DNA of 64,000 nt from Mycolicibacterium lacusdiani. GTDB taxonomy: Bacteria > Actinomycetota > Actinomycetes > Mycobacteriales > Mycobacteriaceae. A program made the translations under genes and the position numbers. Under the pieces are notes generated by a model that was not told the origin of the DNA, made no database searches, and saw only the letters and a program-made list of their open reading frames with translations. Numbering within the stretch: the first letter of the stretch is position 1; every line of letters begins with the position of its first letter. Shown piece by piece: positions 7,759 to 16,059 of the stretch. The stretch is taken from positions 288,973 through 352,972 of the forward strand of contig NZ_JAKCFC010000004.1 in NCBI RefSeq assembly GCF_021916785.1, in the 5' to 3' direction.

Positions 7759-8304
7759 ATGATCTTATCGAGCCGCGCCGTGCGTGACTCGAAAGACCTT
7801 ACCGACCAGCTCAATCCGATAGCCGATCCATTGGTGCTGCGCTCGGCCTTCGGGTGCTTCCCCAGCGGGGTCATCGCTGTTTGTGCACTCGACGCGGATG
7901 GCAGGCCAGTTGGGATGGCCGCGAGTGCCTTCGTCTCGCTATCGCTGGATCCTCCATTGGTCGCCATCTCCATCCAGCGGACGTCCACGTCCTGGCCTCG
8001 GCTACGTCGGATCGACCGTCTCGGGGTCAGCGTCCTTGCGCAGGAGCACGAGGACATCTGCTTGAGGCTTTCTGGTCAGGGTGACCGCTTTGCCGCAGTC
8101 GATTGGTCATCGACCAGCACTGGCGCTGTGCTGATCGAAGGTGCCTCGGTGTGGTTGGAGTGCGCACTGTTCGACGAGGTGCCCGCCGGCGACCACACCC
8201 TCGCCATCTTGCAGATCGATCGATTGCGCACTGATGCGGCCATAGCTCCACTCGTGTTTCACGCAAGCCGGTTCCGGCGCCTCGAGACGAGGGATCAAGC
8301 GTGA
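7759..8304 (+). CDS. Flavin reductase (HsaB-like small component)
   Basis: Flavin:NAD(P)H reductase-like protein of the FMN-binding split-barrel family, 181 aa. Typical features are LRSAFGCFPSGVIAVCALD, AASAFVSLSLDPPLVAIS and a C-terminal HTLAILQID region. Members supply reduced flavin to two-component monooxygenases such as HsaA/HsaB or HpaB/HpaC. The flavin monooxygenase gene 180 nt downstream is the obvious partner. The first ATG is used; a GTG seven codons later is possible. Confidence 0.88.
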   Translation: MILSSRAVRDSKDLTDQLNPIADPLVLRSAFGCFPSGVIAVCALDADGRPVGMAASAFVSLSLDPPLVAISIQRTSTSWPRLRRIDRLGVSVLAQEHEDICLRLSGQGDRFAAVDWSSTSTGAVLIEGASVWLECALFDEVPAGDHTLAILQIDRLRTDAAIAPLVFHASRFRRLETRDQA

Positions 8305-8390
8305 CCTCTCGGGTGACCACGACCGGCCGTTGGGCTGTTCAGGGTTCGTGGAAAGAGATTCGTCGAAACCCTTGACCCCGCTCTGCAGAT

Positions 8391-8414
8391 GAACACATAA
8401 TACGTCTTGTGTTC
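8391..8414. promoter_or_regulatory. Palindromic operator upstream of the flavin monooxygenase operon
   Basis: GAACACA-N10-TGTGTTC, perfect 7-bp arms, 69 bp before the monooxygenase start. Arms and spacing match the site at 7696-7719, suggesting the same TetR-type regulator binds both. The spacer carries TAATACG, also present in the element near 6555. Confidence 0.6.
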
Positions 8415-8482
8415 AATTCAACTCACAACCTACGACATTGCTCGGCTTCCGCTCTGGACGCGCCGTCAACGGGAGGAAATGC

Positions 8483-9670
8483 ATGACAGCCATCGAGGCC
8501 GACACCGCCACCGGCACCGTGCTGTCCGCGGTCCGAGCGCTGACTCCTGAGATCGCCGACCGTGCGAACGAGATCGAATTGGCCAAGCTCGTTCCCGCCG
8601 ATCTGATCGATCGCCTTTCTGCCGCAGGGGCTTTCCGGATGTTCGTCCCACGTCAGTACGGCGGCGAGGAGATGAGCCTGTCGGAGGCGATGGCAGTGAT
8701 CGAGGAAGTCGCCCGGGCCGACGCGTCCACCGGCTGGACCGTGATGATCGGTGCGGACTTCGCTCCCGTATTTGGCCGGTTCCCGCAGCACGTTCTCGAT
8801 GGTCAGATCTACCCCGATGGTCCGGACACGATGGCCCGAGGCGCATTCGCGCCCAAGGGGGTTGCGATCCGCACGGATGGTGGTTACCTCGTCAACGGGC
8901 AGTGGCCCCTCGCCAGCGGAAGCTACGAACATCAGTGGATGGTTGGCAGCTGCATCGTGTTGCAGAACGGCGCGCCCATCATGACCGAGGCGGGCGTCCC
9001 GGAGATGGTGCTGGCGATGGTGCCGGCGCACGAGGCGCAGTTCGTGCAGACGTGGGACTCAGTGGGGTTGCGCGGGACCAATAGCAACGACTTCGTCCTC
9101 AAAGACGTCTACGTGTCGAACGACCACACCGCCCAGTTCTTCGGCCCTGCCACCGTCGACACCACGCTGTTCCGTCTGCCTGTCCGGCTCGCGTTGGGGC
9201 CGACCCACGTCGCGGTGGTGATGGGAATCGCCGAGGGTGCACTTGCCGACCTACGGGAATTGGCGAAGACGAAGCGTCCCGCCTTCAACCCCACCCTTCG
9301 ATTGGCCGCCGACCCGGTGTTCCAGTACCGGCTGGGTCAGCTCGATACCCGACTGGCCTCGGTTCGAGCACTGGCTGAAAAGGAGGTCAATCTCATGTGG
9401 GACAGCGCACTTGCGAATGAGCCGATCTCGGCAATGGCAGCAACACGCCAGCGTGCCATGGTGGCGCGGGCCCACACAGAGTGCGTCGAGATCGTCAACG
9501 AGGCTTTCGGACTGGCGGGAAGCAACGCCATGTACAACACCTCCACCTTGCAGCGACGTCTGCGCGACGTCCGCACGGCGGCACAGCATGCGGCCGCCAG
9601 CGCCGAGATCTACACGATCGTCGGAGCTCTTCTCGTCGACGAAGACGTCCCGCCGGCCGCGCTGGGCTGA
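8483..9670 (+). CDS. Flavin-dependent monooxygenase, acyl-CoA dehydrogenase fold (HsaA-like)
   Basis: Two-component flavin monooxygenase oxygenase subunit, 395 aa, of the acyl-CoA-dehydrogenase-fold group that includes HsaA and DszC. Characteristic stretches are FVPRQYGGEEMSLSEAM, ADASTGWTVMIG, QTWDSVGLRGTNSNDF and the C-terminal NEAFGLAGSNAMYNTSTLQR. It probably hydroxylates an aromatic ring with reduced flavin from the nearby reductase. The ATG at 8483 follows GGGAGGAA; an upstream in-frame start is less likely. It heads an operon reaching 15452 and couples to the next gene by TGATG. Confidence 0.87.
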   Translation: MTAIEADTATGTVLSAVRALTPEIADRANEIELAKLVPADLIDRLSAAGAFRMFVPRQYGGEEMSLSEAMAVIEEVARADASTGWTVMIGADFAPVFGRFPQHVLDGQIYPDGPDTMARGAFAPKGVAIRTDGGYLVNGQWPLASGSYEHQWMVGSCIVLQNGAPIMTEAGVPEMVLAMVPAHEAQFVQTWDSVGLRGTNSNDFVLKDVYVSNDHTAQFFGPATVDTTLFRLPVRLALGPTHVAVVMGIAEGALADLRELAKTKRPAFNPTLRLAADPVFQYRLGQLDTRLASVRALAEKEVNLMWDSALANEPISAMAATRQRAMVARAHTECVEIVNEAFGLAGSNAMYNTSTLQRRLRDVRTAAQHAAASAEIYTIVGALLVDEDVPPAALG

Positions 9671-10113
9671 TGGCAGCCATGACGACCACGCAGGCGATGG
9701 TGGTCCACTGGGAACTGACCCGGCTCAACAACGCCTTCGCCTTCTACCTCGACAACGGCGACTTCGAGTCGTTGATCGAACTGTTCACCCCCGACGCCCT
9801 ATTCGACCGCGCCGGCCTCGTCCACCGCGGCCATGACGAGTTGCGACAGGGCATGGCGGAACGGCCGAAGGTGACCACCAGGCACCTGCTGAGTAATTTT
9901 CACCTCACCCGCGCCAACGAGGACACGGCCGAGGCGGTGTCTTGCGCAATGGTCTACCACGGTCCGGCGGCGGAGAACGGGGAGCCGGTGGTTTATGCCA
10001 CGGACAACGGTCGAGTCATCGAATTCGACGACAGATACGTGAAAACTGCTGACGAATGGCGCATTTCATCACGTATAGCACGCCCGATCTTCACTCCGAA
10101 GGTGTGGCCGTGA
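9670..10113 (+). CDS. NTF2/SnoaL-like protein
   Basis: Protein of 147 aa with the cone-shaped alpha+beta fold of the SnoaL/NTF2 group, which includes Rieske oxygenase beta subunits and small isomerases or dehydratases. Visible features are LNNAFAFYLDNGDFESLIELF, LFDRAGLVHRGHDELR, TRHLLSNFHL and DRYVKTADEWRISSR. The ATG at 9670 shares its A with the monooxygenase TGA; a second ATG lies at 9679. The role in the pathway is unknown: an isomerase/dehydratase or an accessory to the oxygenases is possible. Confidence 0.8.
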   Translation: MAAMTTTQAMVVHWELTRLNNAFAFYLDNGDFESLIELFTPDALFDRAGLVHRGHDELRQGMAERPKVTTRHLLSNFHLTRANEDTAEAVSCAMVYHGPAAENGEPVVYATDNGRVIEFDDRYVKTADEWRISSRIARPIFTPKVWP

Positions 10114-10140
10114 TCGCGAAGGACAACGAGAGGCATTCGC

Positions 10141-10533
10141 ATGGATGACAACCAGCACGATGTCGTGGTGACCGTCGACAAGTTCGTCGAGGCCTTGTCA
10201 ACCGGCGACGGAGCCAGCCTCGACTCGCTCTTCACCGATGACGCCGAGATCTGGCACAACTACGACCAGATCGACCAGCCGGCAGCGGAAGCGTTGGCGG
10301 CGCTCGCCGGTCTTGCGCAGCTGAAACCGCGTTACGAGATCGTCGGTCGTGACGTGGTTGACGGCGTGTGCATCCAACGTCACCTCGTCCACATCACGCT
10401 CCCGGGCGGAGAGTCCGCCGCCATTCCTGTCATCCAGCGAATCTCTGTGACGGACAATCGGATTCGACGGATCGATGAGTACATGGACTCCGCTCAGATA
10501 GCAGCCGCGATGCACGCCATGCATGCCGGCTGA
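10141..10533 (+). CDS. NTF2/SnoaL-like protein
   Basis: Second small SnoaL-like polypeptide, 130 aa, different in sequence from the one before it. It shows VDKFVEALSTGDGASLDSLFTDDAEIWHNYDQ and a C-terminal IRRIDEYMDSAQ typical of limonene-epoxide-hydrolase/ketosteroid-isomerase-like folds. It sits within the Rieske/monooxygenase operon, 27 nt after the previous gene, with GAGAGG before its ATG. The reaction is not assignable; a water-adding or isomerising step on a hydroxylated intermediate would fit the fold. Confidence 0.78.
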   Translation: MDDNQHDVVVTVDKFVEALSTGDGASLDSLFTDDAEIWHNYDQIDQPAAEALAALAGLAQLKPRYEIVGRDVVDGVCIQRHLVHITLPGGESAAIPVIQRISVTDNRIRRIDEYMDSAQIAAAMHAMHAG

Positions 10534-10580
10534 CCTACCCATGACCTTCCACTGATCCCTTGACGAGATAAGGATCCACA

Positions 10581-11150
10581 ATGCCCGCAATCACCGACAA
10601 GTTCACCGGCGAACCTGTCCTCAAGCTCCAGCGCCTCGGTCACGGCACGCTCGAGACCGTCGACATCGCGAGGGCCCGCCGGTTCTACGAGGAGGTGCTG
10701 GGCCTCGAGGTCATCCAGCCCAGTAGCAGATCGATGATGATCCGCCTCGGTACCAACCACGCGTACGCAGTGGTTGAAACCGGCAAGGAAAGCACGATGT
10801 CGATGCTGGCGCACAACGGACTCGATGTGGGCAGCGTCGAGGAAGTCCACGCCGCCTACGAGAAACTCGTCGCCATCAAGGACGAGTGGGGTATCAAACA
10901 GATCACCGAACCGCGGCACATGCATGGCGACACGTCCTTCTACTTCACCGATCCCGACGGCAACTGGTGGGAGATCGTGGCGGTCCGCGAGAACGGCTAC
11001 GCGGAAGACTTCGCCGATCCCGAGCGCGATCTCACCGGCCTGCACGAGTTCGACGGTGAAGGTGGGAACGTGAACTTCAGTCACACCCACGACCCCGACT
11101 TCCGGGCCCGGGTACGCGAGGTCGTCAACGCGAAGAGCGCCGGCCAATGA
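10581..11150 (+). CDS. VOC family protein (glyoxalase/dioxygenase-like)
   Basis: Single VOC-fold protein, 189 aa. LGHGTLETVDIARARRFYEE supplies a possible first metal histidine, and GDTSFYFTDPDGNWWEIVA supplies a distal histidine region and the Glu of the final strand. Single-domain members include glyoxalases, epimerases and some ring-cleavage dioxygenases. The C-terminal extension (about residues 150-189) is unusual for a short VOC protein. An AAGG ribosome-binding site precedes the ATG, and the SDR gene overlaps by ATGA, tying it to the Rieske operon. Confidence 0.82.
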   Translation: MPAITDKFTGEPVLKLQRLGHGTLETVDIARARRFYEEVLGLEVIQPSSRSMMIRLGTNHAYAVVETGKESTMSMLAHNGLDVGSVEEVHAAYEKLVAIKDEWGIKQITEPRHMHGDTSFYFTDPDGNWWEIVAVRENGYAEDFADPERDLTGLHEFDGEGGNVNFSHTHDPDFRARVREVVNAKSAGQ

Positions 11151-11968
11151 GCCGTCTGGACGGAAAGGTCGCGGTCGTCACCGGGGCCGGTATGGGCATC
11201 GGCCGCGGGATCGCCCGTCGCTTCGCTCGTGAGGGCGCGAAGATCGTCGTTGCCGAATTCGACACCGACGCAGGCAAGCGGGTCGCCGACGACTTGAGCG
11301 AACTCGGTGGTGAAGGTTTGTTCGTGCAGACCGACGTGTCTCAGAAGGCCGACGTCGAGCGAGCCATCTCCACCGCGCAGGAGTCCTTCGGCGGCGTGCA
11401 CATCTTGGTGAACAACGCCATATCGTTGACTCCCGACGTGCCACTGGAATACAAGACCGACGAGATGCTCGAACGGACCTTGAAAGTCGGTCTTTGGAGC
11501 GTCTGGTGGGGGATGCAGACCGCGTTCCCCATCATGAAGGCCCAGGGCGGCGGTCGGATCATCAACTTCTACTCGATCGACGCCGACAACGGGAACTGGG
11601 TGCACGGGGACTACAACACCGCGAAGGGTGGCGTGGCGGCCCTGACCCGGACCGCCGGCTTTCAATGGGCCCGGCACAACATCTGTGTCAACGCCATCGC
11701 TCCGATCGCCGCATCGGCTGCCTTCGAACAGATGGTCGCCGACAATCCCGCACTGGGCGAGGCGATTCCGATGATGATCCCGATGGGACGGATGGGCGAC
11801 CCAGAAGGCGACATCGCCCCGGTCGCAGCGTTTCTCGCCAGCGAAGACGCGCGCTACATCACCGGAGCCACCATCCCGGTCGATGGCGGTCTGCACGTGC
11901 CGCGACTCAACACCCGGCCGCCGGATCCATCGGTGTTCGACTCGATGTCCGGCGGCCCCGGGCAATGA
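11147..11968 (+). CDS. SDR oxidoreductase, probable cis-dihydrodiol dehydrogenase
   Basis: Classical short-chain dehydrogenase, 273 aa. It has the cofactor motif TGAGMGIGRG, NNAIS in place of NNAG, the catalytic YNTAKGG near residue 158, and a C-terminal ITGATIPVDGG. Located directly before the Rieske oxygenase genes, it is a good candidate to re-aromatise a cis-dihydrodiol to a catechol, the usual partner step, though broad SDR specificity leaves other alcohols possible. It overlaps the VOC gene by ATGA. Confidence 0.85.
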   Translation: MSRLDGKVAVVTGAGMGIGRGIARRFAREGAKIVVAEFDTDAGKRVADDLSELGGEGLFVQTDVSQKADVERAISTAQESFGGVHILVNNAISLTPDVPLEYKTDEMLERTLKVGLWSVWWGMQTAFPIMKAQGGGRIINFYSIDADNGNWVHGDYNTAKGGVAALTRTAGFQWARHNICVNAIAPIAASAAFEQMVADNPALGEAIPMMIPMGRMGDPEGDIAPVAAFLASEDARYITGATIPVDGGLHVPRLNTRPPDPSVFDSMSGGPGQ

Positions 11969-12005
11969 CAACGCAGTATCGGTTCGAGACAAAGGAGATT
12001 TTGGC

Positions 12006-13412
12006 ATGACCATAGATGAGGTGAAACACGCGCCGACGGGACCCGTTCTTTCGGATGGGACGCCGCTTTCGGAGTTGATCGACAAGGACTTTCGCGAAGT
12101 CTCACTTCGGGTTCTGACCGACCCCGAGCTCTACCAGCTGGAGCTAAAACATCTATTCGCCAAGGCGTGGACCGTCGTGGCACACGAGGATGAGGTGCCG
12201 AACGTCGACGACTACGTCCTGCGGTACGTCGGCGAGGACCAGGTGATCGTCAGCCGGGCAGCCGACAACACCTTCACGGTGGCTCTCAACGTATGCGCCC
12301 ATCGAGCGGCCAAGGTGTGCCGGTTCGAGGCCGGCAATGCAAAGACGTTCCAATGCGCTTACCACGGTTGGGTTTACAAGTCCGACGGTAGCTTCGTCGG
12401 CGCACCCATCGCTCGGGAGGACATGCACGGACTGCTGCGGCCGAAGTCCGAGCTCGGCCTGACGCAGGGCCGGGTAGAGACGTACTGCGGCATGATCTTC
12501 GCGACCTTCGACGAGAACGCCCCGACTCTGCGCGAGTACCTCGGCCCGATGACCTGGTACTGGGACCTGATGTTCGACCGTACGCCCGGCGGCATGACGG
12601 TGCTCGGTCATCCTCAACGCTTCATCATCAAGGCCAATTGGAAGAGCGCTGCCGAGCAGTTCGCCGGGGACATCTTTCACACGCTATCCCTGCACCGTTC
12701 CATGCAGGAACTGCAGCTGCTCTCCACCGAGGGCGAGTCGCAGGAACCGGCGATGGCCGGCGTCAGTGCAAGTCACAACGGCCATTTCGTTCGATGCTTC
12801 GATCTGACCAACGAGCACTACGTCAACGCGCTCAAGGGCAAGAACCTCGCGGACATGTCGCCGATGGAGCGGCTGCACCTGGTTCCGCCGCCGGGCATGT
12901 CACCCGAGATGGTCGACGGGCTGGCGGATCGATTCGATGACGGGCAACTGAGAATCCTTGCCGGATTTACTCCGCAGGTTGGTCAGCTGTGGCCGAACAC
13001 GGCTGCCCTGTGCATGCCGTTCCAATTCCCCGACGGCACACCGTCGGCCTTCCTGAGCTGGCGGGTCTGGGTGCCGAGAGGGCCGGAACACTTCGAGCTG
13101 TTCCATTGGAGTCTGGTCGAACGCGACGCGCCTGCCGAGCTCCGCGACACCGTGAACCTGATGACGTCGGCCACCTTCGGCATCAGCGGTTTCGTCGAGG
13201 CCGACGACACCGACACGTGGCCGATGCAGACCTACGCCTCGAAGGGTGCGCTTGGCGCGCAGCAGAAGCTGCGCTACCAGGCGATCACCGGTGAGAACAA
13301 GCCCAGCGACTGGCCAGGTCCAGCGCAGGTCTACGCCGGCTTCCCGAAGGATGACACGCAGTGGAATTTCTGGCTTCGCTACAGCGAGTTCATGGAAGGG
13401 AGAGCATGGTGA
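12006..13412 (+). CDS. Aromatic-ring-hydroxylating dioxygenase, alpha subunit (Rieske)
   Basis: Large subunit of a Rieske non-haem iron oxygenase, 468 aa. The [2Fe-2S] site is Cys97-x-His99 (NVCAHRAA) with Cys117-x2-His120 (FQCAYHGW). The mononuclear iron site is seen in AAEQFAGDIFHTLSLH, with Asp222, His225 and His230, the third ligand being an acidic residue further on. It resembles mycobacterial PAH oxygenases such as NidA-type proteins. The ATG at 12006 follows AAGGAG; upstream in-frame codons lie in the SDR gene. The beta-subunit gene overlaps by 7 nt. No dedicated reductase gene is in the window. Confidence 0.9.
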   Translation: MTIDEVKHAPTGPVLSDGTPLSELIDKDFREVSLRVLTDPELYQLELKHLFAKAWTVVAHEDEVPNVDDYVLRYVGEDQVIVSRAADNTFTVALNVCAHRAAKVCRFEAGNAKTFQCAYHGWVYKSDGSFVGAPIAREDMHGLLRPKSELGLTQGRVETYCGMIFATFDENAPTLREYLGPMTWYWDLMFDRTPGGMTVLGHPQRFIIKANWKSAAEQFAGDIFHTLSLHRSMQELQLLSTEGESQEPAMAGVSASHNGHFVRCFDLTNEHYVNALKGKNLADMSPMERLHLVPPPGMSPEMVDGLADRFDDGQLRILAGFTPQVGQLWPNTAALCMPFQFPDGTPSAFLSWRVWVPRGPEHFELFHWSLVERDAPAELRDTVNLMTSATFGISGFVEADDTDTWPMQTYASKGALGAQQKLRYQAITGENKPSDWPGPAQVYAGFPKDDTQWNFWLRYSEFMEGRAW

Positions 13413-14005
13413 CCACGGAAGCCACTCAAGAAGAGGTCGTACCCGTTGTCCGGGCAACCATGGGCACCGTCGACTATCCGACCCCGACGGGTACGCGGAT
13501 CAAGGTGACCGACCCGCGGCACTTCGAAATCGTTTCCTGGCTGGAAGACGAGTCGACCCTTCTGGACGAGGACGACCTGACCGGTTGGCTGGCGCTGTTG
13601 GCGCCCGACGTCATTTACCGGGCACCGGTGCGGACCACCCGCGATCACCGGTCCAAGGGTGTGTTCGAGGCCGAGATGTATCACTTCAACGAGAACATCA
13701 TGACCCTGATGCTCAAGCTGATGCGACTGACGCAGACGGACAGCGCCTGGTCGGAGAATCCGTTGTCCCGGACACAGCGGATCGTGCACAGGGTCCGCTC
13801 GTACGAGACCGAGAAGCCAGACGAATACGAGGTCTTCAGCTCGATCGTGCTCATTCGGTCCCGCTACGACGAGCCGGCGCTCGAGTTCCTGCCCGCTCGC
13901 CGTGTCGACACCATTCGAACGGGCGACGAATGGAAGCTCGCGGCGCGGACGATCTACTTCGATCAAGCCACACTGGGCGTGCAGAACCTGGCCGTCTATC
14001 TATAG
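13406..14005 (+). CDS. Aromatic-ring-hydroxylating dioxygenase, beta subunit
   Basis: Small structural subunit, 199 aa, with the NTF2-like fold of the ring-hydroxylating beta family (DPRHFEIVSWLEDESTLLDE, SYETEKPDEYEVFSSIVLIR, GDEWKLAARTIYFDQ). It forms the alpha3beta3 oxygenase with the preceding gene. The ATG at 13406 follows GGAAGGGAG and overlaps the alpha stop by 7 nt; GTG at 13409 is a weaker alternative. The full-length pair indicates a functional oxygenase. Confidence 0.9.
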   Translation: MVTTEATQEEVVPVVRATMGTVDYPTPTGTRIKVTDPRHFEIVSWLEDESTLLDEDDLTGWLALLAPDVIYRAPVRTTRDHRSKGVFEAEMYHFNENIMTLMLKLMRLTQTDSAWSENPLSRTQRIVHRVRSYETEKPDEYEVFSSIVLIRSRYDEPALEFLPARRVDTIRTGDEWKLAARTIYFDQATLGVQNLAVYL

Positions 14006-14016
14006 AAGGGTGTGAA

Positions 14017-14613
14017 TTGTCTTCAGCAACAGACGAGTTGGCGGATTACCTCCCCGGCGTCTGGTCGATCGATCCGGTGCGGTCCAGCCTGGCATTCTCG
14101 GTGGGTCACTTGGGACTGCACACCGTCCACGGAACGCTGCGTGTTTCGGGCCAAATCACCGTGGCCGAGGATCCGCTCGATTCGGCGGTGGACGCGTCGA
14201 TTGATCTCGGCTCGGTCAACACCGGAAGCAAGGGGCGAGACGAGGCAATCCGGTCGCCGCATCTGCTCGACGTGGCCGCCCAGCCGACTGCGAGCTACCG
14301 GTCGCGCGGAATCATCCGGGGACACGGACCCGGCGAATTCCTCCTGCTCGGGGACCTCGAATTGTTGGGTGTTATCTGCGAGGTGCCCCTGCGGATCCGC
14401 TGGGAGCGCGAGGTCGGCGGGGGCCGCGGCGGGCCGGTCGTCACCGGCACGGGCGAGTTCGCCCGTCGCGACTTCGGTTTCGTCTACCAGGTGCGCCCAC
14501 GTTTCCTCGATCGCGCGATCTCGTCGACCGTGGGCATCGAAGTACGACTCGAGGCACGGCCCGCCGCCACTACCGATGGGCCCGCCGCCGCAACCGAAGG
14601 GACAGGACGCTGA
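14017..14613 (+). CDS. YceI family lipocalin-like protein (TTG start)
   Basis: YceI-domain protein, 198 aa: GVWSIDPVRSSLAFSVGHLG, VDASIDLGSVNTGSKGRDEA, RSPHLLDV and GEFARRDFGFVY. YceI proteins have a lipocalin-like barrel that binds polyisoprenoids or other hydrophobic molecules. No signal peptide is seen, so it is probably cytoplasmic. TTG at 14017 is chosen because GAAGGG at 14005-14010 is ideally spaced and no in-frame ATG or GTG is near. Inside a Rieske operon it may bind or pass a hydrophobic intermediate, but that is speculative. Confidence 0.83.
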   Translation: MSSATDELADYLPGVWSIDPVRSSLAFSVGHLGLHTVHGTLRVSGQITVAEDPLDSAVDASIDLGSVNTGSKGRDEAIRSPHLLDVAAQPTASYRSRGIIRGHGPGEFLLLGDLELLGVICEVPLRIRWEREVGGGRGGPVVTGTGEFARRDFGFVYQVRPRFLDRAISSTVGIEVRLEARPAATTDGPAAATEGTGR

Positions 14614-15452
14614 AGATCGCACGAATTCGTTACGAGGACGCCGAAGTCTGGAGTCTGGTGGACGTCGACGCCGGAACCCTGCAGCCGATTCGCGGTGGCA
14701 TCGAGCAGTGGGGTCCGGCGGCCGCCAACGGCACCACGGACTTCGAGAAGGTCGGCTCGCCGTTGGCCATGGACGACGTTCGTTGGCTACCGCCGATCAC
14801 GCCGACCTCCACGATCGTCGGGGTCGGGATGAACTACTGGTCGCATCTGGAAAAACTGGGCGTGACCGAGCGCCCGAAGACCACCCTGGGCTTCCTCAAG
14901 CCGCAAGTGGCGATCATCGGACACGGCGACGTCCTCGCCAGTCCGGCGATAACGGAGCAATTGGACTTCGAGGTCGAACTCGTGGTGGTGATGGCGGAGT
15001 CAGTGGGTCGTGTCGGCGGCCGGCCCACCGACGCGGTCCTCGGTTACACGGTTGGCAACGACGTCAGCGCCCGGGACGCCACCACACCGATGAGCGGTGG
15101 ACTGGATCTGTTCTCCATCAAGGCGCTCGGCGGTACGACGCCCGTCGGGCCGTGGATCACCACTAGGGACGAGTTCGGCGGAGCGGGCCAGATCGATGTC
15201 GGCATCTCGTTGCGGGTCAACGGTGAAGAACGCCAGCGCGACCGCACCGGCAAGATGATCTTCAGCATCGATGAGTGTCTCGAGTACGTCGTCGCCAGGA
15301 TGCCACTCACCGCAGGTGACATCGTATTCACGGGTACGACCGATGGGGTCGGGTTCGAGGACGGCCGATATCTTCGGGAAGGGGACGTCGTCGAAGCGGA
15401 AGTCGAAGGAGTCGGCGTGCTGCGCAACGTGGTCGGCGCCAGACCGGCGTGA
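14610..15452 (+). CDS. Fumarylacetoacetate hydrolase family protein
   Basis: FAH-superfamily enzyme, 280 aa. The core shows GVGMNYWSHLEKLG, LGFLKPQVAIIGHGDV, LDFEVELVVVM (acidic metal ligands) and GYTVGNDVSARDA. Members hydrolyse or hydrate acylpyruvate-type ring-fission products. Start choice is unusual. The first in-frame GTG is at 14658, but LKIARIRYEDAEVWSLV, typical of the family N-terminus, is encoded just before it. A CTG at 14610 overlaps the upstream stop as CTGA and has AAGGGACAGG upstream. It is given here as a possible non-ATG start; GTG 14658 is the conventional choice. Confidence 0.8.
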   Translation: MKIARIRYEDAEVWSLVDVDAGTLQPIRGGIEQWGPAAANGTTDFEKVGSPLAMDDVRWLPPITPTSTIVGVGMNYWSHLEKLGVTERPKTTLGFLKPQVAIIGHGDVLASPAITEQLDFEVELVVVMAESVGRVGGRPTDAVLGYTVGNDVSARDATTPMSGGLDLFSIKALGGTTPVGPWITTRDEFGGAGQIDVGISLRVNGEERQRDRTGKMIFSIDECLEYVVARMPLTAGDIVFTGTTDGVGFEDGRYLREGDVVEAEVEGVGVLRNVVGARPA

Positions 15453-15456
15453 GATG

Positions 15457-16059
15457 TCAGCCGACGGCTTTGCGCTCCGAACGGACGCGGGACTTCCTGG
15501 GTTCGAGCCCGGCTGACGCACCGAGCACGACGAGAACGTCGCGGAACTCCCGATAGTCGCGCGAAGGCATGAAGTAGTGCGAAAACGCCATTCGCACGAT
15601 CAGGTCCGCGATCTCGTCCAGGGTGGCCAAACCGCCGAGCACTGCGGCGCTCTCGCTCAGCACCGGCTCCAACGCATCGCGTAGCACCGCAGACAGCCGA
15701 GGCGCCACCTGCTTGATGTAACCCACCACGAAGCCGGGTTCGAGCTGACCGATCTGCACGGTCGCAGGGTTCTCAACCCAGAACCGCAGCATGACGTCGA
15801 TGACGATCTGCAAGCGGTGAGCGGGCTCGGGATTGTCCTCGATCGCCATTTCGAGGCCTGTTTGCAGCTTTGTGACGAAGTGGTCGCCCAACGACTGAAG
15901 GAGCTCGTCCTTGTTCTTGAAGTAGCGGTACAGCGTCCCGACCGACACCTCGGCCTCGTGCGCGATGTCGCTCATGGCAAGTTTCTTCGGACCCTGGCGC
16001 GCGATAGCACGCAGCGCACCGTCGAAGATACGGGACTCAGTACTTGCCCTGGTCGCCAA
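15457..16059 (-). CDS. TetR family transcriptional regulator (TTG start)
   Basis: TetR-type regulator, about 200 aa, with HTH residues LAMSDIAHEAEVSVGTLYRYFKNKDELL. The frame stays open for 154 codons upstream, but that part has no family similarity. TTG at 16059, with GAAAGG just before it, gives a normal-length protein. Its stop lies 4 nt from the convergent FAH gene stop. Being next to the mce promoter region and at the end of the catabolic operon, it may control either. A protein-level relation to the TetR gene on the other side of mce (26160) is not obvious. Confidence 0.82.
   Translation of the reverse strand: MATRASTESRIFDGALRAIARQGPKKLAMSDIAHEAEVSVGTLYRYFKNKDELLQSLGDHFVTKLQTGLEMAIEDNPEPAHRLQIVIDVMLRFWVENPATVQIGQLEPGFVVGYIKQVAPRLSAVLRDALEPVLSESAAVLGGLATLDEIADLIVRMAFSHYFMPSRDYREFRDVLVVLGASAGLEPRKSRVRSERKAVG

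Noticed and set aside
12657..12695. Gln218 in the Rieske alpha subunit where naphthalene dioxygenase has Asn
   Set aside because: Biphenyl/toluene-type oxygenases carry AEQF at the same place, so this is normal variation and not a defect.
15494..15514. GGGTTCGAGCCCGGC resembles a tRNA T-arm
   Set aside because: It lies in the 3' coding end of the TetR gene on the minus strand (residues GLEPRKSRV), and no acceptor stem or anticodon arm could be drawn around it.
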